The notes under the pieces were generated by a model, which was not told where the DNA came from, did no database searches, and worked only from the letters and a program-made list of their open reading frames with translations. A stretch of 64,000 nt of DNA from Phycisphaerae bacterium (lineage in GTDB: Bacteria > Chloroflexota > Anaerolineae > 4572-78 > J111), in the NCBI GenBank assembly GCA_028285035.1, contig JANQQF010000038.1:186001-250000 (forward strand), in the 5' to 3' direction. The stretch's first letter is position 1, and each line of letters opens with the position of its first letter. A program made the translations under genes and the position numbers. Below, in pieces: positions 59,543-64,000 of this stretch.

Positions 59543-60997
59543 TCAGCCTTGGATCAACTTCTGATAAAGCTGCCTCTGCCGCTCACGAGCCTCTTGTAAT
59601 CGTGAGGCAGAGACGGCTTGTGGCTCTAAGGTAGTCAGAATTGCAGGTTTGGGAAAGTCAGTCAGCGACTTGTTTTCCAAACCTGCCAATATCAAAATAG
59701 CGACACCCCGGGCCGTTGTTTCAACTTCATCTACCACCCATAACGGACGATTAATAGCGTTGGTGATCATTTGCGCCCAGGCGAGCGATGATGTTAATGC
59801 GCCACCGCCAGCAAAGATTTGGGCGTCATCGGCCGCAGTTTCGGCGAGTTGATCGGCGATGACGGATAGACGAAGGGCGACACTTTCTAGCGCCGCTTGC
59901 AGAAGATCGAACGGGGTGGTAGATAGTCGTAGGCCGTGGATACTGCCTGTGGCGTTCGTGGCCCAGCCGGGGCTACGCTCGCCAGCTAAAAGGGGAAGAA
60001 AGGTTATCCCGTGTTGACCTGCTTCACTTGAGCCTAATTTGGCCTCAAGGTCGGCTACATCAAGGTTAAGCGTTTGTCTGGCCCATTGAAAAATGTTGCC
60101 CCCTTCTGAGGTCGCCCCCCCCAACAGATGATGCGTGGCACTTACCCGATATCCCCAGAGACCGTCGGGAACCGTGGGATGAGAGGCTGTCGTGACCACT
60201 CGCAAGGCGGCAGTTGTCCCTACCGTGAGGGCAATTGTCCTAGGGTCAACTGCTCCTAACCCGATGTTGGCGGCGGCCCCATCGCCCACGGCAAGAAAGA
60301 ATGGCACATCTTGTAGATCAGGCCAACGTTCTGCATAGTCAGCGACTAAGCCCAGGTTCGGCGTCGAATAATCAGCTAACGTGGGGAAATCTGATGCGGT
60401 TCGTTTTAATAATTGCAGCCATCCATCGTCCCACTGCAATTCACCACGATTGAGCAAGCCACTCCAAGAGGCAATCGAATAACTGCAAGCGGTTTCACCA
60501 AACCAAGTGCTGTAGCAGTAGGTTCCAAGATCAATCCAGCGAGTGACTTGAGAGGCCAAGTCTGGGTTTGTTTCTCGCAGCCAATGCAAACGGGCGGGAT
60601 GATAGGCTGTGTGATGAAGACAGCCTGTTCGTTGATGCGTAGCCTGGATATCAATCTGTGTTGCGAGTTGCTTGACCTGATCTGCGCTGCGGGTGTCAGC
60701 GTAGGTGTAAATAGGGGTAATCGCCTGCCACTTTTTATCAACACCGAGCATATTGCCCACGAAGGTATCCATCCCGACAGCTCGAATATTTATCGCTTGC
60801 GGGTGTTCAAGGATCTCATCGATACATTGTTCGATGAGGTGTCGTAACGCCTCGGCGTCAGCGACTGCCGCGCCAGGTGGATCTGTGGTGAATTGGTGTG
60901 AATAGCTGCAGACCGCATTCCGAATCGGGCAGGCCTCATCATCAAATAATAAAGCCCGGATCGATGAACTACCGACATCAATCACCAAAAGAGTCAT
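59543..60997 (-). CDS. FGGY-family carbohydrate kinase (gluconokinase/xylulokinase-like)
   Basis: The protein has 484 aa from ATG 60997 (AGGA eight bases upstream). The phosphate-1 motif is LLVIDVGSSSIRALLFD. VGTTAALRV and GERSPGWATNATGSIHGL are the adenosine/phosphate-2 and gluconokinase-like substrate regions, and IFAGGGALTSSLAWAQM is the FGGY adenosine motif. It would phosphorylate a sugar or sugar acid; gluconate or a related aldonate is the best guess given the SDR next to it. It follows the SDR gene with almost no spacer, in one operon. Confidence 0.85.
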   Translation of the reverse strand: MTLLVIDVGSSSIRALLFDDEACPIRNAVCSYSHQFTTDPPGAAVADAEALRHLIEQCIDEILEHPQAINIRAVGMDTFVGNMLGVDKKWQAITPIYTYADTRSADQVKQLATQIDIQATHQRTGCLHHTAYHPARLHWLRETNPDLASQVTRWIDLGTYCYSTWFGETACSYSIASWSGLLNRGELQWDDGWLQLLKRTASDFPTLADYSTPNLGLVADYAERWPDLQDVPFFLAVGDGAAANIGLGAVDPRTIALTVGTTAALRVVTTASHPTVPDGLWGYRVSATHHLLGGATSEGGNIFQWARQTLNLDVADLEAKLGSSEAGQHGITFLPLLAGERSPGWATNATGSIHGLRLSTTPFDLLQAALESVALRLSVIADQLAETAADDAQIFAGGGALTSSLAWAQMITNAINRPLWVVDEVETTARGVAILILAGLENKSLTDFPKPAILTTLEPQAVSASRLQEARERQRQLYQKLIQG

Positions 60998-60999
60998 AA

Positions 61000-61758
61000 T
61001 CAGCGTCCTAACCAACCACCATCCACAGGAATAATTGCTCCATTTACATAGTCTGAAGCAGCTGAGGCTAGAAAAATAGCCGTTCCCTTCATATCATCAG
61101 GGCGGCCCCAGCGATTAGCTGGGATGCGGTTCATGATCATTTGATTGCGTTGAGGATCTTTGATCAGAGCCGTGTTCATCTCAGTGTGCATGTAACCAGG
61201 CGCAATCGCATTGACATTGATACCGCGCCCAGCCCATTCATTGGATAGTGCCATTGTCAAACGGGCGACCCCGCCCTTTGCTGCGGCATAGGCGGGTACA
61301 GTGACCCCCCCAGTATAACTCAAAAGCGAAGCGACATTGATGATTTTACCGTGTCGTTGCTCCAGCATAATTTGGCCAGCCAATTGATTCAACAAAAACA
61401 TCGAGGTCAGATTAACCTCTAAAACGACATCCCAATCTTCAATCGGGAATTCCTCTGCGGGCGCACGACGTTGGATACCGTGATTGACGATCAAAATATC
61501 CAATCCACCTAACGCTGAGACAGCCTCGGTAAATGTGGCTTGCAACTCATTTCGATCACTTAAATCGGCTTGGAGAGGAATCGTTCGGACACCGGTGGCT
61601 TCACTTAGCTCTTTTGCTGTTGTATTTGTTTTATCTGAGGAGCCAACAATAGCTGTTTCCGCACCAGCTTCAAGTAAGCCTGCGGCCATTGCCTTGCCCA
61701 ATCCACGACTAGCGCCTGTAATCAGCGCTTTTTTACCTGTTAAATCAAAATAATTCAT
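61000..61758 (-). CDS. SDR-family oxidoreductase (gluconate 5-dehydrogenase / KduD-like)
   Basis: The protein has 252 aa from ATG 61758, preferred over 61770 because GGAA lies at the right distance. Features: TGASRGLGKAMA cofactor loop, NHGIQRR after strand 4, and the catalytic Ser in VASLLSYTGG. The active-site Tyr and Lys in YAAAKGGV have the normal Tyr-X3-Lys spacing, and the protein ends VDGGWLGR. The HG(I)QRR and EEFPIEDWD wording points to 2-deoxy-D-gluconate 3-dehydrogenase/gluconate 5-dehydrogenases. It is in the same operon as the kinase downstream and the M81 peptidase upstream. Confidence 0.85.
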   Translation of the reverse strand: MNYFDLTGKKALITGASRGLGKAMAAGLLEAGAETAIVGSSDKTNTTAKELSEATGVRTIPLQADLSDRNELQATFTEAVSALGGLDILIVNHGIQRRAPAEEFPIEDWDVVLEVNLTSMFLLNQLAGQIMLEQRHGKIINVASLLSYTGGVTVPAYAAAKGGVARLTMALSNEWAGRGINVNAIAPGYMHTEMNTALIKDPQRNQMIMNRIPANRWGRPDDMKGTAIFLASAASDYVNGAIIPVDGGWLGR

Positions 61759-61788
61759 AGACGGTTCCATTGAAAATGATAAATAGCG

Positions 61789-63264
61789 TTACATGGGATC
61801 AATCGGATAAACCTTGTGCCCCAACCGATGATAGGTCAGGCTAGCCATATCGTGGATGCTTGGCTCAGATACGACGTGGACGGCCCCAGCCCACGACTCG
61901 AAGCCGGAGCGAAAATGGGCGGTCGATTTTAGGCCCAAATAGCGCATCGTGCGTGGATCTAGGCCCATACTTTGGGCAAAGGCGGGATCATAGGGCTGCT
62001 CGCGCTGGCTGACCAAAATGACGTGGATGCCACCCTGACGAATATAGACTGATGGACCCATTGTGCTCTCCAATCCAGCATACATTGGCCCTTGATAGCG
62101 AAAATGACCATCGGATAGCGCCATCACTTCGACCGTCATCGGAATGGGTGGCCCCTGAAGCGGATCTGATTTCCCGCCAACCTGCAAATCGAGCATCGCC
62201 CCGACCCCAGCCTGATGACATAAGGCAATCGATTCGAGATCGACGATATAGAGGAGGCACGCATTAGTCAGATTTGCCTCGACAAAGGTTCGCAGTACCC
62301 CCGTGCTGTCACCGGGTGAGCCGCCGCCCGTGTTGTCATTGGTGTCGGCAAATATCACTGGATAGTTACCCGCTGCCTTAGCTATTGATAACGCTTCGTG
62401 GGTTGATGGGAGGGATAATTGCCAATCGGCACGTCGTTCGAAAATCCAGGCCCCTAGCGCGTCCGCGTGATGCTGCGCCAACGCCTGATCATTGTCGGTC
62501 ACGACGTGAACGGACGACCCCATCGCAGGCACATCGGATAAATAGAAACCAGTGGCAATCGAGGCGCACACAACCCCAGGCTGGGCCTCGATTTTGTGCA
62601 GCTCAGCAATCGCCTCGCGCATCGGTGGGTGTTCGGTCGCCTGGTTCAACCCCCAAATCATTGGCATCCGATGCAGGGCCATTGTTGGACGCAATCCCTC
62701 CTGGCACATCCGCCACAGCACCTCGGCACATTCGCGTCCCCGTTCAGCCATATCAATTTCCGGGTAGGTCTCCCGACCGATCAATACATCAGCCATCTCA
62801 ACCATTTGCTCGGTCACATTGGAGTGAATGTCGAGTTGCACCACAATCGGTATCTTTGGCCCAACCGCGTCCCGAACAGCGGCCAGAATATGTTCGTCCG
62901 CATCAAAAATCGCCTCTGGGCCATCCAGATTCCCCACCACCATTGAGCCGTGTAGATCGAGCAACACCCCATCGATGACCCCGGCTTGGGTAATCCCACC
63001 CAGTAACATCTGCAAAAGTTCATCAAAGACCGCCCGCTCTGTTGGCGCACTCGGATGGGGTTCACCAAACACCGTTGGGATTGCCTCAAACCCGTGGACT
63101 TTAGCCCCTTCGATAAAACCGCCGATTGGAGTATTGGTGTCATTCAGGGTGTCGATGATCTCCTGTCCCTGCAAAAAGAAGTGCTCGTGATAGTTCTCCC
63201 AATTTGTCGGAATCGGGGTAAACGTACTTGTTTCGTGGTTAATGCCACCAATCACAACGCGCAT
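61789..63264 (-). CDS. M81-family metallopeptidase (MlrC-like)
   Basis: The 491-aa protein begins RVVIGGINHETSTFTP, the hallmark of the M81/MlrC family. It also has LLDLHGSMVV (Asp/His metal ligands), QLDIHSNVTEQMV and DTNDNTGGGSPGDSTG. MlrC itself opens linearised microcystin fragments, but most members lie in catabolic operons and have unknown substrates. ATG 63264 has GGAG seven bases upstream. It sits between a GMC oxidoreductase and an SDR. Confidence 0.9.
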   Translation of the reverse strand: MRVVIGGINHETSTFTPIPTNWENYHEHFFLQGQEIIDTLNDTNTPIGGFIEGAKVHGFEAIPTVFGEPHPSAPTERAVFDELLQMLLGGITQAGVIDGVLLDLHGSMVVGNLDGPEAIFDADEHILAAVRDAVGPKIPIVVQLDIHSNVTEQMVEMADVLIGRETYPEIDMAERGRECAEVLWRMCQEGLRPTMALHRMPMIWGLNQATEHPPMREAIAELHKIEAQPGVVCASIATGFYLSDVPAMGSSVHVVTDNDQALAQHHADALGAWIFERRADWQLSLPSTHEALSIAKAAGNYPVIFADTNDNTGGGSPGDSTGVLRTFVEANLTNACLLYIVDLESIALCHQAGVGAMLDLQVGGKSDPLQGPPIPMTVEVMALSDGHFRYQGPMYAGLESTMGPSVYIRQGGIHVILVSQREQPYDPAFAQSMGLDPRTMRYLGLKSTAHFRSGFESWAGAVHVVSEPSIHDMASLTYHRLGHKVYPIDPM

Positions 63265-63291
63265 TAGATAACTCCAAGAATAAAATCCCTG

Positions 63292-64000
63292 TTAAGATGT
63301 AACCGAGTGTCGATAGAAATCAATCTCAATTGGATCCAACGGTGTATTCCCCAAAATCAGATCAGCCGACTTTTCAGCAACCATCATTGTAGGGGCATAC
63401 AGATTGCCGTTTGTGATATAGGGGAAAACCGACGTATCGACCACCCGCAGCCCTTCCAGCCCGTGAACTCTCATCGTTGTTGGATCGACAACGGACATCT
63501 CATCGGTGCCCATCTTGCAAGTGCAGGAGGGATGATAGGCTGTTTCACCTTCGTGCCCCACCCACTCCAAAATTTCTTCAGGGGTTTGTACCGCTGGACC
63601 AGGAGAGATTTCGCCGCCATTAAATTGGTCAAACGCAGACTGGCCTAATATATTCCGAGCGCATTGAATGGCCTCAACCCACTCCCGACGATCGTTTGGG
63701 GTGGAAAGGTAGTTGAACTGTAAGGCTGGATAAACGGTCGGATTAGCCGACTTGAGCTTGATTGACCCTCGAACATCGGAGAACATTGGCCCGATGTGCA
63801 CCTGATAGCCGTGTCCTCCGCTGGGTGAGGTGCCGTCGTAGCGAATAGCAACGGGCAAAAAGTGGAACATCAGATTGGGCCACTTGACTTCGTCATTACT
63901 GCGGATAAAGCCGCCAGCCTCAAAGTGATTGGTTGCGGCTGGGCCAGACTTCCACAACATCCATTGGAGACCAACCCATGGCTTGTTGTACCAAACGGTT
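63292..64000 (-). CDS. GMC oxidoreductase, choline dehydrogenase (BetA)-like, truncated by window edge
   Basis: The reading frame is open to base 64000, so about 236 C-terminal residues are present and the FAD-binding N-terminus lies outside. The fragment reads [22 protein letters not shown] (in parts), [26 protein letters not shown], the active-site His in [11 protein letters not shown] and the second catalytic Asn in [15 protein letters not shown]. All of these are close to BetA. It would oxidise an alcohol to an aldehyde with FAD. It is the first visible gene of the four-gene operon running to 59.5 kb. Confidence 0.9.
   Translation of the reverse strand, partial: TVWYNKPWVGLQWMLWKSGPAATNHFEAGGFIRSNDEVKWPNLMFHFLPVAIRYDGTSPSGGHGYQVHIGPMFSDVRGSIKLKSANPTVYPALQFNYLSTPNDRREWVEAIQCARNILGQSAFDQFNGGEISPGPAVQTPEEILEWVGHEGETAYHPSCTCKMGTDEMSVVDPTTMRVHGLEGLRVVDTSVFPYITNGNLYAPTMMVAEKSADLILGNTPLDPIEIDFYRHSVTS

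Overview
The window looks like a chromosomal segment of a Chloroflexota bacterium, probably Anaerolineae-like. This is inferred from GAF-rich sensor kinases, a class III fructose-bisphosphatase next to a three-gene acyl-CoA carboxylase, lipoproteins with long Pro/Thr tethers, large GT39-type membrane proteins and a cyanobacterial-type DUF3365 sensor. No rRNA, tRNA, transposase, phage gene or CRISPR array was seen. The base composition is AT-leaning, except for a more GC-rich, repeat-rich block at about 32.7-45.1 kb.

Layout. 0-5.5 kb (plus): end of a phytoene-desaturase-like oxidoreductase, a haem-type DUF3365/HAMP sensor, a membrane protein and a REC-GAF-GAF histidine kinase. 5.6-14 kb (minus): two translationally coupled GT39-like membrane proteins, an MBL-STAS fusion and a HAD phosphatase. 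14.2-18.4 kb (plus): a response regulator with a degenerate receiver, a 70-aa protein, an FMN split-barrel protein, a FabL-type enoyl-ACP reductase and an acyltransferase. 18.4-30.2 kb (minus): O-antigen-ligase-like protein, GAF histidine kinase, fructose-bisphosphatase III, biotin carrier/biotin carboxylase/carboxyltransferase, S1-domain protein and DUF84 NTPase. 30.4-32.7 kb (plus): an orphan gene and an RHH-LysM-SCP2-SCP2 protein. 32.75-45.1 kb is an accessory block bounded and subdivided by CGCAGAG-type inverted repeats. It holds a radical SAM selenoprotein, an FG-GAP secreted protein, one intact and one broken GxxExxY gene, and a 2140-aa RHS protein. 45-51.8 kb: TraB-family protein, FkbM methyltransferase, reductive-dehalogenase-like protein and lipoproteins. 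51.9-55.9 kb (minus): argC-argB-argD-NAGS operon. 56.2-58.5 kb: GT4 glycosyltransferase and a LivJ-type binding protein. 59.5-64 kb (minus): a catabolic cluster of GMC oxidoreductase, M81 peptidase, SDR and FGGY kinase.

Three observations stand out. (1) The arginine operon is preceded by what reads as a complete ribosome-mediated attenuator: a sigma70-type promoter, a 26-codon leader peptide with Arg codons, and mutually exclusive 1:2, 2:3 and 3:4 pairings ending in a strong terminator 49 bases before argC. (2) The radical SAM gene does not end at its TGA. That codon sits in a Cys-Sec-Ala-Glu-Pro (CUAEP) tail and is followed by a hairpin whose AGGUC loop and spacing resemble the E. coli fdhF SECIS. 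(3) A roughly 177-bp two-hairpin element occurs three times. In two cases its same end lies directly against the ribosome binding site of a downstream gene, and the third copy overlaps the stop codon of the glycosyltransferase upstream of the arginine leader.
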